58,382 nucleotides of DNA from Oscillospiraceae bacterium (lineage in GTDB: Bacteria > Bacillota > Clostridia > Oscillospirales > SIG627). Shown here in pieces: positions 25,446-35,264 of this stretch. The stretch spans positions 1 to 58,382 of the forward strand of contig SVQW01000016.1 of assembly GCA_015065085.1 (NCBI GenBank), read 5' to 3'. Both the position numbers and the translations under genes were made by a program. Position 1 is the stretch's first letter. Each line of letters begins with the position of its first letter. The notes below the pieces were generated by a model that was not told the origin of the DNA, did not search any database, and saw only the letters and a list, made by a program, of their open reading frames with translations.

Positions 25446-25672
25446 AATTCGCAATTCGCTAATTACGAAATCTCGCAAGCGAGCTTTCTGTGATTTTGCT
25501 ATGCAAAATCTTCAAAACAGACTAAATATGAACAATAAGTTTTACAGACGTTTTGCCTTTTATATCAAGTAAAAAGCATTTTTATTTAAAATTATTTTTC
25601 GCCATGGCGAAAAATTTCCATAATTGCAAATTGAACATTGCGCATTGCACATTGAAAATGCGCTTCGCCCAT
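25446..25672. repeat. Dispersed palindromic intergenic repeat, copy 1
   Basis: Bounded by AATTCGCAATTCGC-type and GCGCATTGCACATTG-type ends, with inner palindromes (CTCGCAAGCGAG, ATTTTGCTATGCAAAAT, TTTTTCGCCATGGCGAAAAA). Its core is shared with the copy at 37770-37997. It lies between uvrA and rnfC and encodes nothing recognisable. Confidence 0.65.
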
Positions 25673-25674
25673 TT

Positions 25675-28491
25675 TCATAACATCTTCTTGAGATACTGTC
25701 CCGTGTAGGACTTTTCGCAGGCGGAAATCTGTTCGGGTGTACCGCAGGCAACCACCGTTCCTCCGCCGTCGCCCCCCTCGGGGCCCAGGTCCACAACATA
25801 ATCGGCTGTCTTTATAATATCCAGATTGTGCTCAATAACTATAACGGTATTTCCGCCGTCCACCAGCTTCTGCAGTACCTCACTCAGCTTTTTCACGTCG
25901 TCGGTATGCAGACCCGTGGTAGGCTCGTCCAGTATATACACCGTCCGTCCCGTGCTTCTTTTTGAAAGCTCGGTGGCAAGCTTAACGCGCTGTGCCTCAC
26001 CGCCCGAAAGAGTGACCGACGACTGACCGATTTTTATATATCCCAGACCAACATCATAAAGAGTCTGAAGCTTGCGTTTTATGGCGGGCAGGCTGTCGAA
26101 AAAGCCAAGCCCCTCCTCCACCGTCATATCCAATACATCAAAAATATTTTTGCCCTTGTACTTGATTTCCAGTGTTTCACGGTTATATCTCTTGCCCTTG
26201 CACACATCACAGTTTACATACACATCAGGCAGAAAATGCATCTCGATTTTGAGAGTTCCGTCACCCTCGCATGCCTCACACCGTCCGCCCTTGAGGTTAA
26301 AGGAAAAGCGGTTTGCGCCGTATCCCCTTGCCTTAGCTTCGGGAGTTTTGGCGAAAAGAGTCCGTATCTCACCGAAAAGCCCCGTATAAGTGGCGGGGTT
26401 TGAGCGGGGAGTGCGTCCGATGGGCGACTGGTCAATGTCAATGACCTTGTCGAGATTTTCGATACCGCGTATCTCCTTGTGCCGTCCGGGGAAGGTGTTG
26501 GCACGGTTGAGCTGACGGGCAAGCTCCTTATGCAGAATTGCGTTTATCAGCGAGCTTTTTCCGCTTCCCGACACACCTGTCACCGCCACGAAACAACCCA
26601 GCGGTATTTTTACATTCACGTTTTTGAGATTGTTTTCGCTTGCACCTATAATTTCCAGGAATTTACCGTTGCCGCTTCTGCGCACCGACGGCACGGGAAT
26701 AGTCTCCTTGCCCGAAAGATAACGTCCCGTAACGGACTCATCGCATTTTTTAAGCTGTTCGGGTGTTCCGCTGAACACCACATTTCCGCCGTGAACACCC
26801 GCTCCGGGTCCTATATCCACCACGTAGTCGGCATTTGCAATGGTTTCCTCGTCGTGCTCCACCACAATCACCGTGTTTCCCACATCACGCAGCTTTTTCA
26901 GCGTTTCAATAAGCTTGGAATTATCGCGCTGATGCAGACCGATGCTGGGCTCATCCAGTATATAAAGCACACCCATGAGTGAGGAGCCTATCTGTGTGGC
27001 AAGGCGGATTCGCTGGCTCTCACCGCCCGACAGTGTGCCCGAACGGCGGGACAGTGTCAGATATTCAAGACCCACGCTTTTCAAAAAGCTCAGACGTGCC
27101 TTTATTTCCTTGATTATTTCCTTGGCGATTATCTTTTCCTTTTCGCCCAGCACCAATTCGTCAAAGAATTTCACAAGCTCCTTGACGGATTTATTGCACA
27201 GCTCGCTTATGTTCAGCTCTCCCACCGTTACGGCAAGAGATTCCTTTTTAAGCCTCATACCCTTACATACATGGCAGGGCGTCTCGTTCATAAACTGCTC
27301 GTAATATTCGTTATGGCTTTCCTCGTAGCGCTTTGCAATAATGTTCAGAACACCGTCAAAGGTGACAACTCTGTCCTTCATAGCGCCTGCAAAGTAGGAA
27401 AAATGGGTGATGGTATAGGGCTCGGCCCCTGTGCCGTACAGCAGCGCATCCAGCGCCTCGGGAGAGAACTCGCTTATGGGCATATCCATTGTAAAGCCGT
27501 GTTTTTCGCCCACCGCGCTCGCCATTGCCTCCCACCATCCGCCCTCGTCGGCAGACTTGAAGCCGTTGCACTGTACCGCACCCTGAGAAAGGGAAAGGCT
27601 GAGGTCGGGGATGACCTTTTCAAAGGCGACGGAATTTTTAACGCCGATACCGTCGCACTCGGGGCAGGCACCGAAGGGATTGTTGAAGGAAAACATTCTG
27701 GGCATTAATTCCCCGATGCTGATGCCGTGCTCCTCGCAGGCATAGTTCATGGAAAAGCTTATATCCTCGCCGCTGTCCACAAGATTTATGACAATATAGC
27801 CCTCCGAAAGCTTGGCAGCGGTCTCCAGCGAATCGGAAAGTCTTTTTGAGATGTCGGGCTTCATAACAAGTCTGTCTACCACAATTTCGATGTTGTGGCG
27901 CAGGTTCTTGTCCAGCTCGGGACGCTCCGAAAGGTCGTACACATAGCCGTCAATCCTCACGCGCACAAAGCCGTTTTTGGAGGCGGAATCAAGCTCCTTT
28001 TCAAACCGTCCCTTTTTGCCCTTGGCAATGGGACTGAGCACCTGAAACTTAGTGCGCTCGGGAAGCTCCATAACTCTGTCTATTATCTGGTCGATGGTCT
28101 GCTGTTTTATTTCCTTACCGCACACGGGGCAGTGAGGAACACCGCAACGTGCATACAAAAGACGCAGATAGTCATATATTTCGGTTACCGTTCCCACGGT
28201 GGAACGGGGGTTTTTTGAGGTGGTTTTCTGGTCGATGGATATGGCAGGCGAAAGACCCTCGATATAGTCCACATCAGGCTTATCTATCTGTCCCAGAAAC
28301 ATTCTGGCATAGCTCGAAAGGCTCTCCACAAAACGGCGGTTGCCCTCCGCAAACAGAGTATCAAACGCCAGTGAGCTTTTTCCGCTTCCGCTCAGCCCCG
28401 TAAACACCACCAGCTTGTCACGCGGAAGCTCCACATCGATATTTTTAAGGTTATTTTCCCTTGCGCCTTTTATATAAATATTCTTGGTCAT
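25675..28491 (-). CDS. uvrA: Excinuclease ABC subunit A
   Basis: 938 residues, full length. UvrA is the damage-sensing dimeric ATPase of nucleotide excision repair that loads UvrB. Both ABC modules are present: the first Walker A ([14 protein letters not shown], about 32-45), first zinc finger CPVCGKEI, first signature [12 protein letters not shown], second Walker A ([10 protein letters not shown]), the C-terminal zinc module CEACEGDGT...CDVCKGKRY, and second signature [12 protein letters not shown]. The start has AAAGGAA upstream. It follows uvrB by 150 bp with a REP-like palindrome between them, so read-through from the uvrB promoter is likely. Confidence 0.98.
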   Translation of the reverse strand: MTKNIYIKGARENNLKNIDVELPRDKLVVFTGLSGSGKSSLAFDTLFAEGNRRFVESLSSYARMFLGQIDKPDVDYIEGLSPAISIDQKTTSKNPRSTVGTVTEIYDYLRLLYARCGVPHCPVCGKEIKQQTIDQIIDRVMELPERTKFQVLSPIAKGKKGRFEKELDSASKNGFVRVRIDGYVYDLSERPELDKNLRHNIEIVVDRLVMKPDISKRLSDSLETAAKLSEGYIVINLVDSGEDISFSMNYACEEHGISIGELMPRMFSFNNPFGACPECDGIGVKNSVAFEKVIPDLSLSLSQGAVQCNGFKSADEGGWWEAMASAVGEKHGFTMDMPISEFSPEALDALLYGTGAEPYTITHFSYFAGAMKDRVVTFDGVLNIIAKRYEESHNEYYEQFMNETPCHVCKGMRLKKESLAVTVGELNISELCNKSVKELVKFFDELVLGEKEKIIAKEIIKEIKARLSFLKSVGLEYLTLSRRSGTLSGGESQRIRLATQIGSSLMGVLYILDEPSIGLHQRDNSKLIETLKKLRDVGNTVIVVEHDEETIANADYVVDIGPGAGVHGGNVVFSGTPEQLKKCDESVTGRYLSGKETIPVPSVRRSGNGKFLEIIGASENNLKNVNVKIPLGCFVAVTGVSGSGKSSLINAILHKELARQLNRANTFPGRHKEIRGIENLDKVIDIDQSPIGRTPRSNPATYTGLFGEIRTLFAKTPEAKARGYGANRFSFNLKGGRCEACEGDGTLKIEMHFLPDVYVNCDVCKGKRYNRETLEIKYKGKNIFDVLDMTVEEGLGFFDSLPAIKRKLQTLYDVGLGYIKIGQSSVTLSGGEAQRVKLATELSKRSTGRTVYILDEPTTGLHTDDVKKLSEVLQKLVDGGNTVIVIEHNLDIIKTADYVVDLGPEGGDGGGTVVACGTPEQISACEKSYTGQYLKKML

Positions 28492-28538
28492 TGTGTGTTC
28501 CTTTGAATTATAATTATTGCAAAAATGATGGCTATGGC

Positions 28539-28621
28539 TTTAAAGATGCTTCGGCTAACGCTCAGCATGACACGTGTTTTGTCATTCTGAGCGGAGTGCG
28601 TAGCACGCAGTCGAAGAATCT
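28539..28621. repeat. REP-like imperfect palindrome between uvrB and uvrA
   Basis: AAAGATGCTTCG on the left pairs with CGAAGAATCTT on the right, enclosing CTCAGCATGACA against TGTCATTCTGAG and a small GCGTAGCACGC stem. The TCATTCTGAGC...GAAGAATC wording is a widespread intergenic repeat type in gut bacteria. Confidence 0.6.
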
Positions 28622-28642
28622 TCCAAATTTGTGCATTGCGTA

Positions 28643-30616
28643 TCAGCTCTGCTTTTTCAGCTTCATTATCTGGTCGCGGATTTTTGCCGCCTGCTCGAAT
28701 TCCAGAAGCGCCGCCGCTTTTTTCATGTCCTCGGTCAGGCGGTCGATAAGCTCACGCTTATCCTTGGCACTGAGCTTCGCCTTGCCTGTCTGGGCATCGC
28801 GGGCTTTGAGCATATTTCCTGCGGAAATCTCGATAATATCCTTTACACTCTTGGTGACGGTAACGGGTGTTATGCCGTTGTCCTCGTTATATTTCATCTG
28901 AATTTTTCTGCGTCGGTTGGTCTCGGAAATGGCTTTTTCCATGGAGTCGGTAATCTTGTCCGCGTACATTATTACCTTACCCTCGGCATTACGGGCGGCT
29001 CGTCCGATAGTCTGAATAAGGGATGTTTCACTTCGCAGAAAGCCCTCCTTGTCCGCATCCAGTATAACTATCAGCGAAACCTCGGGCAGGTCAAGTCCCT
29101 CACGCAGAAGGTTTATACCCACCAGTACGTCAAATTCACCCAGACGCAAATCACGTATTATCTCCATACGCTCCATGGTATCGATGGAATGGTGCATATA
29201 ACGCACCTTTATTTCCCTCTGCTCCAGAAAGTCGGTCAGGTCCTCCGCCATTTTCTTGGTAAGAGTAACCACCAGTGTGCGCTGACCCTTTTGGGTACGC
29301 ATATTTATTTCGCCTATAAGGTCCTCTATCTGCCCGTCGGTGGGGCGCACCTCAACCTCGGGATCGCACAGGCCCGTCGGGCGGATTATCTGCTCGGCAA
29401 TCTGTGTGGAACGGCTTTTTTCGTACTCGTTGGGAGTGGCGCTGACGTAAACTATCTGATTTAATTTGGAATTAAATTCCTCAAACCGCAAGGGACGGTT
29501 GTCAAAGGCACTGGGAAGCCTGAAGCCGTAGTCAATAAGGTTCTTTTTTCGGGAATAGTCCCCTCCGCTCATGCCCCGCACCTGAGGTACGGAAACATGG
29601 CTTTCGTCGATAAACAAAAGAAAATCCTCGGGAAAATAATCCAGAAGTGTGTAAGGCGTTGCCCCCGGGGGATTGCCGGCAAACACACGGGAATAGTTTT
29701 CAATGCCCGAGCAGTAGCCTATCTCGCGCAGCATTTCCATGTCATATTTGACGCGCTCCTCGAGGCGCTGAGCCTCCACCATTTTGCCCTCCGATTTGAA
29801 AAATGCCACGCGGTCGGTCATTTCGCGCCATATTTCGGCAATGGCGCGCTCGCGGTTTTCCTCGCCCGTAACATAGTGGGAGGCGGGGTAAATGGCGGCA
29901 TGAATAATACTGTCCTTCACCTCACCCGTAAGGTGATGTATCTCACAAATTCTGTCTATCTCGTCCCCGAAAAACTCTATTCTCAGAACGATTTCGGTAG
30001 CGTTGGAGGGGAAAAGCTCAATAACGTCCCCTCGGACGCGGAATTTATTACGTGTAAACTCAATATCGTTGCGCTCGTACTGCATGGATATAAGCTTTGC
30101 AATAACCTCATCTCGGGATATTTCCATACCCGGACGCAAAGAAAGCACCATGCTTTTATACTCATTCGGGTCACCCAGGGTATATATGCAGGAAACGCTG
30201 GCAACCACAATAACGTCGCGCCGTTCAAACAGAGCCGAGGTGGCGCTGTGGCGAAGCTTATCTATTTCGTCATTGACGGCGGAATCCTTTTCAATATAAA
30301 TATCCTTGCCGGGAATATACGCCTCGGGCTGATAGTAGTCATAATATGATACGAAAAACTCCACCGCATTTTCGGGAAAGAACTCACGGAACTCAGTGCA
30401 AAGCTGTGCGGCAAGGGTTTTATTGTGTGCCAGAACAAGAGTGGGACGGTTGACCTTTTCAATCACGTTAGCCATGGTAAAGGTTTTACCCGAGCCGGTA
30501 ACGCCCAGAAGCACCTGCTCCTTATCACCCCTGAGAACACCCTCGGCAAGCTTTTCTATTGCCTGAGGCTGATCGCCCGTGGGCTTATATGAGCTGTGCA
30601 GAACAAATTTATCCAT
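28643..30616 (-). CDS. uvrB: Excinuclease ABC subunit B
   Basis: 657 residues from the ATG at 30616 with AAAGGAG upstream; an earlier in-frame start lacks a site. UvrB is the helicase-like subunit that verifies damage and positions UvrC. Present are the TGDQPQAI N-terminus, Walker [11 protein letters not shown] (about 38-47), the beta-hairpin region [16 protein letters not shown] box DESH, helicase motif VI (QTIGRAARN), and the C-terminal UVR helix pair that contacts UvrC. It is first in the uvrB-uvrA unit. No clear LexA site was found upstream. Confidence 0.98.
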   Translation of the reverse strand: MDKFVLHSSYKPTGDQPQAIEKLAEGVLRGDKEQVLLGVTGSGKTFTMANVIEKVNRPTLVLAHNKTLAAQLCTEFREFFPENAVEFFVSYYDYYQPEAYIPGKDIYIEKDSAVNDEIDKLRHSATSALFERRDVIVVASVSCIYTLGDPNEYKSMVLSLRPGMEISRDEVIAKLISMQYERNDIEFTRNKFRVRGDVIELFPSNATEIVLRIEFFGDEIDRICEIHHLTGEVKDSIIHAAIYPASHYVTGEENRERAIAEIWREMTDRVAFFKSEGKMVEAQRLEERVKYDMEMLREIGYCSGIENYSRVFAGNPPGATPYTLLDYFPEDFLLFIDESHVSVPQVRGMSGGDYSRKKNLIDYGFRLPSAFDNRPLRFEEFNSKLNQIVYVSATPNEYEKSRSTQIAEQIIRPTGLCDPEVEVRPTDGQIEDLIGEINMRTQKGQRTLVVTLTKKMAEDLTDFLEQREIKVRYMHHSIDTMERMEIIRDLRLGEFDVLVGINLLREGLDLPEVSLIVILDADKEGFLRSETSLIQTIGRAARNAEGKVIMYADKITDSMEKAISETNRRRKIQMKYNEDNGITPVTVTKSVKDIIEISAGNMLKARDAQTGKAKLSAKDKRELIDRLTEDMKKAAALLEFEQAAKIRDQIMKLKKQS

Positions 30617-30656
30617 ACCGTCACTCCTTTCACGCAAAAACAGCTATACATATTAT

Positions 30657-30685
30657 ATTATAACACAATTTTTTTAATATGTAAA
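30657..30685 (-). promoter_or_regulatory. Promoter of uvrB-uvrA
   Basis: On the minus strand, TTTACA (30680-30685) and TATAAT (30657-30662) are 17 bp apart, about 40 bp before the uvrB start. Confidence 0.75.
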
Positions 30686-30785
30686 GAAGATATTGAAAAC
30701 AGAATATGCTTTGCCGTACAATGTGCATTGAGAAATAAAACCCGCTGTCGGAAGGTATTGTGTTCTAAAGGATAGTTAAATAAGA

Positions 30786-30832
30786 AAAAAACTCTGAAAA
30801 CGGCATGAAAAGCCGAATTCAGAGGTTTTATT
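30786..30832 (-). terminator. Terminator of the tig-clpP-clpX transcript
   Basis: On the minus strand, ACCTCTGAATTCGGC pairs imperfectly with GCCGTTTTCAGAGT and is followed by a T-run of seven. It lies about 200 bp beyond the clpX stop. Confidence 0.7.
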
Positions 30833-30846
30833 TATCCGGTGATATG

Positions 30847-31012
30847 TTGTCTTGCGACAACGCGATATATTTGCTTACGCAAATGCGGTATAATATAAAT
30901 TCTCGTCACGAAGTGACATATCGCGCCGCTTACGGCATATCGAGTGCGAAGCACATATATCAAATTCCGCAGGAATTTATATCGCTGCGCAGTGTCCCCC
31001 CGGACACTGCGC
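30847..31012. repeat. Cluster of seven short perfect hairpins downstream of clpX
   Basis: Seven perfect palindromes with 3- or 4-base loops occur in 166 bp: 30847-30860, 30870-30883, 30905-30917, 30925-30936, 30944-30954, 30962-30978 and 30987-31012. They are separated by spacers mostly containing ATAT. The last has an 11-bp stem (GCGCAGTGTCC). The cluster would be in the 3' untranslated part of the clpX message, before its terminator. No coding function is seen. Confidence 0.8.
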
Positions 31013-31031
31013 TAAGACAGCGGTTTTAATT

Positions 31032-32276
31032 TTATTTCTTCTCGATTTTGGCTTCGCCGGTGCCTTTTACGGCGTCCTCGGTGATAACCAGACGTTTTAC
31101 ATTGTCCATAGAGGGAATGTCATACATGTATTTCTGCATGAATTCCTCCATTATTGCACGCAGACCGCGGGCACCGGTGTTGCGCTGAGCGGCAAGACGT
31201 GCGATTTCGGCATATGCCTCATCGGTGATTTCAAGCTCTACACCGTCCATATCAAACAGCTTTTTATACTGCTTGTAAAGGGAGTTCTTGGGCTCTTTAA
31301 GTATACGGATGTATGCCTCTTCGTTAAGCGGGTCAAGGGCTGTGATGACGGGAATACGTCCCACCAGCTCGGGAATAATGCCGTACTTAACAAGGTCGTG
31401 AGACACGATTTTGGAAAGTATCTTGCTTTCTTCCCTTTCCTTTTTGGTTTGAACCGTGGCACCGTAGCCGATGGACTGGCTGGCAGTGCGGTTTTCAATT
31501 ACCTGCTCGATACCGTCAAAGGCACCGCCGCATATAAAGAGGATATTTGCCGTATTTATTGGGATAAATTCCTGGTTGGGATGCTTTCTTCCACCCTGAG
31601 GGGGAACGTTGGAAACAGTGCCCTCCAGAATTTTGAGAAGCGCCTGCTGTACGCCCTCACCCGAAACATCGCGGGTGATGGAACGGTTTTCGCTTCGGCG
31701 GGATATTTTGTCTATCTCGTCGATATATATAATGCCCTGTTCGGCGCGTGCCACATCGAAATCCGCCGCCTGGATAAGGCGCAGAAGTATGTTTTCCACA
31801 TCCTCGCCCACATATCCCGCTTCGGTGAGAGTGGTGGCATCCGCTATGGCAAAAGGCACTTTAAGCGTTTTGGCAAGTGTCTGAGCCAGCAGTGTTTTAC
31901 CCACACCCGTGGGTCCCAGCAAAAGAACGTTGCTCTTTTGTATCTCCACATCGTCCTTTTTGTCCTGCAGAATACGCTTGTAGTGGTTGTACACCGCAAC
32001 GGCAAGGGCGGTTTTAGCCTTGTCCTGACCGATTACGTATTCATCCAATGCCTCCTTGAGCTGTGCGGGCTTGGGAAGATTTTTCAGCGACAGACCGTCG
32101 GTCTTGACAGCGGCATTGTCGCGTGCATCCTCAATGACCATATTGCACACGGAAACACAGTTCTCGCATATATTTGACCCTTTGGGGCCGGGAACCATAA
32201 CCTCAACCTCGTCCTCGGTTCTTCCGCAGAAGGAGCAAACGAGCTTGGGATTTTTTGTATTATCGTTATTAGCCAT
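31032..32276 (-). CDS. clpX: ATP-dependent protease ATPase subunit ClpX
   Basis: 414 residues, full length. ClpX unfolds tagged proteins and feeds them to ClpP. The N-terminal zinc-binding domain has C14-C17 and C37-C40. The AAA+ module has Walker A GPTGVGKT (about 118-125), the pore-loop segment around AGYVGEDVE, Walker [11 protein letters not shown], and the IGF-type ClpP-binding loop region (here near QSIGYGATV). It is third in the tig-clpP-clpX operon, 23 bp after clpP, with CGAAAGG as ribosome binding site. Confidence 0.98.
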   Translation of the reverse strand: MANNDNTKNPKLVCSFCGRTEDEVEVMVPGPKGSNICENCVSVCNMVIEDARDNAAVKTDGLSLKNLPKPAQLKEALDEYVIGQDKAKTALAVAVYNHYKRILQDKKDDVEIQKSNVLLLGPTGVGKTLLAQTLAKTLKVPFAIADATTLTEAGYVGEDVENILLRLIQAADFDVARAEQGIIYIDEIDKISRRSENRSITRDVSGEGVQQALLKILEGTVSNVPPQGGRKHPNQEFIPINTANILFICGGAFDGIEQVIENRTASQSIGYGATVQTKKEREESKILSKIVSHDLVKYGIIPELVGRIPVITALDPLNEEAYIRILKEPKNSLYKQYKKLFDMDGVELEITDEAYAEIARLAAQRNTGARGLRAIMEEFMQKYMYDIPSMDNVKRLVITEDAVKGTGEAKIEKK

Positions 32277-32299
32277 AAATTGACCTTTCGTTCAAGCAG

Positions 32300-32884
32300 T
32301 TATATACGTTTTTCGATAACATTGTCAATAAGGCCGTATTCCATAGCCTGCTGTGCGGACATGAAGTTGTCGCGGTCAGTGTCGCGCTCGATTATTTCAA
32401 GAGGCTGACCTGTGCGCTCGGAAAGAATCTTATTGAGGGTAGCCTTGGTGCGGATAATGTGGTCGGCATGGATTTTAATATCGCTCGCCTGGCCCTGATA
32501 GCCGCCAAGGGGCTGGTGTATCATAATTTCGCTGTGAGGCAGTGCAAGACGCTTGCCCTTTGCACCTGCGGACAGCAGGAACGCGCCCATGGATGCCGCC
32601 ATACCTATGCAGATGGTGGAAACATCGCACTTTATGAAGTTCATGGTGTCATATATTGCCATACCTGCGGTAACAGAGCCGCCGGGGCTGTTGATATACA
32701 GCGAAATATCCTTATCGGGGTCCTGCGCTTCAAGGAACAGAAGCTGTGCAACAACAAGTGAAGCGGTAACGTCGTTAACCTCGTCAGCAAGGAACACGAT
32801 ACGGTCGTTAAGAAGTCGGGAGTAGATGTCAAATGAACGTTCTCCGCGGCTGGTTTGTTCAACTACCATTGGTACAAGTGCCAT
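32300..32884 (-). CDS. clpP: ATP-dependent Clp protease proteolytic subunit
   Basis: 194 residues from the ATG at 32884 with AAAGGAG upstream; an ATG 54 bases earlier has no site. ClpP forms the tetradecameric serine-protease barrel. The catalytic triad is S98 (GMAASMGA), H123 (MIHQPLGG) and D172 (RDTDRDNFM), as in Bacillus. The N-terminal [14 protein letters not shown] matches the gating loop. The gene lies between tig and clpX, the usual clostridial order. Confidence 0.98.
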   Translation of the reverse strand: MALVPMVVEQTSRGERSFDIYSRLLNDRIVFLADEVNDVTASLVVAQLLFLEAQDPDKDISLYINSPGGSVTAGMAIYDTMNFIKCDVSTICIGMAASMGAFLLSAGAKGKRLALPHSEIMIHQPLGGYQGQASDIKIHADHIIRTKATLNKILSERTGQPLEIIERDTDRDNFMSAQQAMEYGLIDNVIEKRI

Positions 32885-32972
32885 AATTTTTTCTCCTTTT
32901 CTGATTGTGATGTTGTTTTTTGTCGGATAAATGTGCAAAATTGCGGAAGCCGAAGCCTCCGCAACTTAAATA

Positions 32973-34448
32973 TTATTGATTGTCTTCGGTTTCGGTCTTT
33001 TTCTTGCGGGTGGTCTTGGGCTTTTCAGCCTTTTCAGCTTCGCCCTCAGCCTTTGCCTCGGTCTTTTCGGCTGTCTTCTTGGTGGTGGTTCTCTTTTTGG
33101 GAGCGGGCTTTTCAGCCTTTGCCTTTTCAGCCGCTTCCTTAGCCGCCTTTTCCTTTTCCTCGGCAGAAACCTCGGTAATCTTTGCGTTTTCCTTCAGGAA
33201 GTCAGACGCCTTGCGCATTGCCAGGTCCTTCTTAACGGTTTCAACGTCAAGAGCTTCCTTAACCTTTTCGATTTCCATTTTATAAGCTTCTGCTACGGTC
33301 TTGTACTCTGCCTCAACATCCTCATCGGAGGGAGTGATGTTTTCAAGAGCAACAAGCTTTTCAAGTGCCAGGCGAACCTTAACCTGACGCTCTGCGCCGG
33401 GCTTCATCTGGGTCTTGAGGTCGTCGATGGTGGTGCCGGTGTACTTGAAGTACATATCAAGGTCGATGCCCTGGCTCTGCATGCGGTATGCATAGTCATT
33501 AACCATGGAATCTACTTCCTGGTCGAACATAACCTGGGGAATTTCACCCTCTATGTTAGCGATGAGCGCATCGTAAAGCTGTTCAGCAACAGCGCCCTCA
33601 GCGGCATCGTTGTATCTCTTTTCTATTTTTGCCTTGACATCTGCCTTATATTCAGCCAGAGTGTCAAATTCGGAAACGTCCTTTGCAAATTCGTCGTCAA
33701 GTGCGGGAAGCTCCTTAACCTTGAGTGCGTTGAGGGTTACGGTAAATACAGCATCCTTGCCCTTGAGCTCCTCTGCGTGGTATTCCTCGGGGAACTTAAC
33801 GTTGATATCAAAGGTCTCGCCTATGTTGTGACCTACAATCTGCTCTTCAAAGCCGGGAATGAACTGGCCGGAGCCAAGCTTCAGGTCATGACCCTTAGCC
33901 TCGCCGCCCTCAAATGCAACGCCGTCCACCTTACCGAGGTAGTCGATGTTTGCGGTATCATCCATTGCAGCTGCACGGTCGGTAACCTCGATAAGACGGG
34001 AGTTTCTCTCTCTTGCCATATCAACCTCACGGTCAACATCAGCATCGGTTACGGTACGTACAACCTTTTCTGCTTCCAGACCCTTATATGCGGTAACATT
34101 GATTTCGGGCTTTACAAAAACCTTAGCGGTAAGCTCTACACCCTCGTCGGTCATGTCAACTGCGGAAATTTCAGGCTGAGCAACAGGCTCAATACCGCTT
34201 TCCTTAACAGCCGCATCGTACTCACCGGGAATAAGATTGTTGAGGGCTTCCTCATAGAAAACGCCCTTGCCGTACATCTTTTCGATAATGCTCTTGGGAG
34301 CCTTGCCTTTACGGAAACCGGGAACATTAATCTTGGGAGCGTTCTTCTTGTATACCTTGAGAACCTCAGCCTCGAACACGTCCTTGGCAATGAAAAGTTC
34401 AAGCTCAGCTACGTTTTTTTCGGGATTATTAACTTTTTTCAGACTCAT
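32973..34448 (-). CDS. tig: Trigger factor with long charged tail
   Basis: 491 residues against about 430 for the family. Trigger factor is the ribosome-bound chaperone and prolyl isomerase that meets new chains. The ribosome-docking motif GFRKGKAP is at about 45-52, the FKBP-like domain at about 150-240 (GSGQFIPGFEEQIVG), and the helical C-terminal domain runs to about 425. The last 65 residues are a low-complexity tail rich in Lys, Ala, Glu and Thr, ending KKTETEDNQ. GAAAGGAT precedes the start, and tig leads the tig-clpP-clpX operon. Confidence 0.96.
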   Translation of the reverse strand: MSLKKVNNPEKNVAELELFIAKDVFEAEVLKVYKKNAPKINVPGFRKGKAPKSIIEKMYGKGVFYEEALNNLIPGEYDAAVKESGIEPVAQPEISAVDMTDEGVELTAKVFVKPEINVTAYKGLEAEKVVRTVTDADVDREVDMARERNSRLIEVTDRAAAMDDTANIDYLGKVDGVAFEGGEAKGHDLKLGSGQFIPGFEEQIVGHNIGETFDINVKFPEEYHAEELKGKDAVFTVTLNALKVKELPALDDEFAKDVSEFDTLAEYKADVKAKIEKRYNDAAEGAVAEQLYDALIANIEGEIPQVMFDQEVDSMVNDYAYRMQSQGIDLDMYFKYTGTTIDDLKTQMKPGAERQVKVRLALEKLVALENITPSDEDVEAEYKTVAEAYKMEIEKVKEALDVETVKKDLAMRKASDFLKENAKITEVSAEEKEKAAKEAAEKAKAEKPAPKKRTTTKKTAEKTEAKAEGEAEKAEKPKTTRKKKTETEDNQ

Positions 34449-34489
34449 TTTGGGAAATCCTTTCTCTTGATGATATATATAACATTAAT

Positions 34490-34517
34490 ATTTTAATCAT
34501 ATTTGTGCTCTTGTCAA
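34490..34517 (-). promoter_or_regulatory. Promoter of tig-clpP-clpX
   Basis: On the minus strand, TTGACA (34512-34517) and TAAAAT (34490-34495) are 16 bp apart, about 40 bp before the tig start. Confidence 0.7.
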
Positions 34518-34546
34518 TAGATTTTAACAAATTTCTTACATTATTT

Positions 34547-35251
34547 TCAATCTATTTTCAAAGGCTTAAACTCCAGGTAATCACCCGACACAAGATACAG
34601 AAGTATTCCGTACTTGGTACGGCATATCTTGTTTTCACCCGAAATGCCGTGCAGATGACCGTAATAAAGCCTCTCCACACCGTATTCAAGCAAGGTGTCC
34701 ATCATGCTTTCATGCACTGCAAACGGGGTTGCGGCGGGAAAATGCATAAACGGGATTATCTCGGCATCGGGATGCCCGGCTTTAAGCTTTAATGCCGCAT
34801 CCAGCGAAATGCGAAGCCGCAGGTTTTCACGCTCAACCAGCTTTTTGTCGTCTGCGCTGAGGCTTTCCTCACAGGTCCAGCCTCTTGTCCCGCAGATTAT
34901 AAAGCCCTCGCGGAAGTACGCATTGTTGTGCATAAAATCGATGGTATCAAATCCGTTTTCCGCTTTGAAGCGCTCCAGCTTTGCGGCGGTGTCCCACCAG
35001 TAATCGTGGTTACCCTTGCCGATTATTTTACGTCCCGGCAGAGAATTGATAAATGCCAGATCGTCCCTCGCCTCATCCAGCGTCATGCCCCAGGAAATAT
35101 CCCCGGGGATAACCACCGTATCGTCCGGGGTCACGGTGCTTTTCCAGTTTTTCTCAAGCCGTTCGGCGTGGTTTTGCCATCTTGCGCCGAACACGTCCAT
35201 GGGCTTGTCACAGCTGAGGGACAGATGGGTGTCGGAAAGTGTGTATAACAA
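34547..35251 (-). CDS. Calcineurin-like metallophosphoesterase
   Basis: 234 residues starting at TTG, with AAAGGG eleven bases upstream; no in-frame ATG precedes the first motif. The metallophosphatase blocks are complete: SDTHLS (metal Asp and His, residues 6-8), GDISWG, GKGNHDYWW, an FMHFP His, and YGHLHG near the C-terminus. Two metal ions would be bound in the active site. The family covers phosphatases, nucleases and cyclic nucleotide phosphodiesterases, so the substrate is open. It follows thrC by 13 bp and ends the rnhB-yraN-thrC run. Confidence 0.88.
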   Translation of the reverse strand: MLYTLSDTHLSLSCDKPMDVFGARWQNHAERLEKNWKSTVTPDDTVVIPGDISWGMTLDEARDDLAFINSLPGRKIIGKGNHDYWWDTAAKLERFKAENGFDTIDFMHNNAYFREGFIICGTRGWTCEESLSADDKKLVERENLRLRISLDAALKLKAGHPDAEIIPFMHFPAATPFAVHESMMDTLLEYGVERLYYGHLHGISGENKICRTKYGILLYLVSGDYLEFKPLKID

Positions 35252-35264
35252 GTTTTTCAGCCCT

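Noticed and set aside
30617..30780. LexA/SOS box upstream of uvrB
   Set aside because: No GAAC-N4-GTTC or similar palindrome was found near the promoter.
32976..34496. 506-codon plus-strand frame opposite tig
   Set aside because: It mirrors trigger factor codons, is rich in Leu, Cys and Asn, and has no recognisable domain or binding site.
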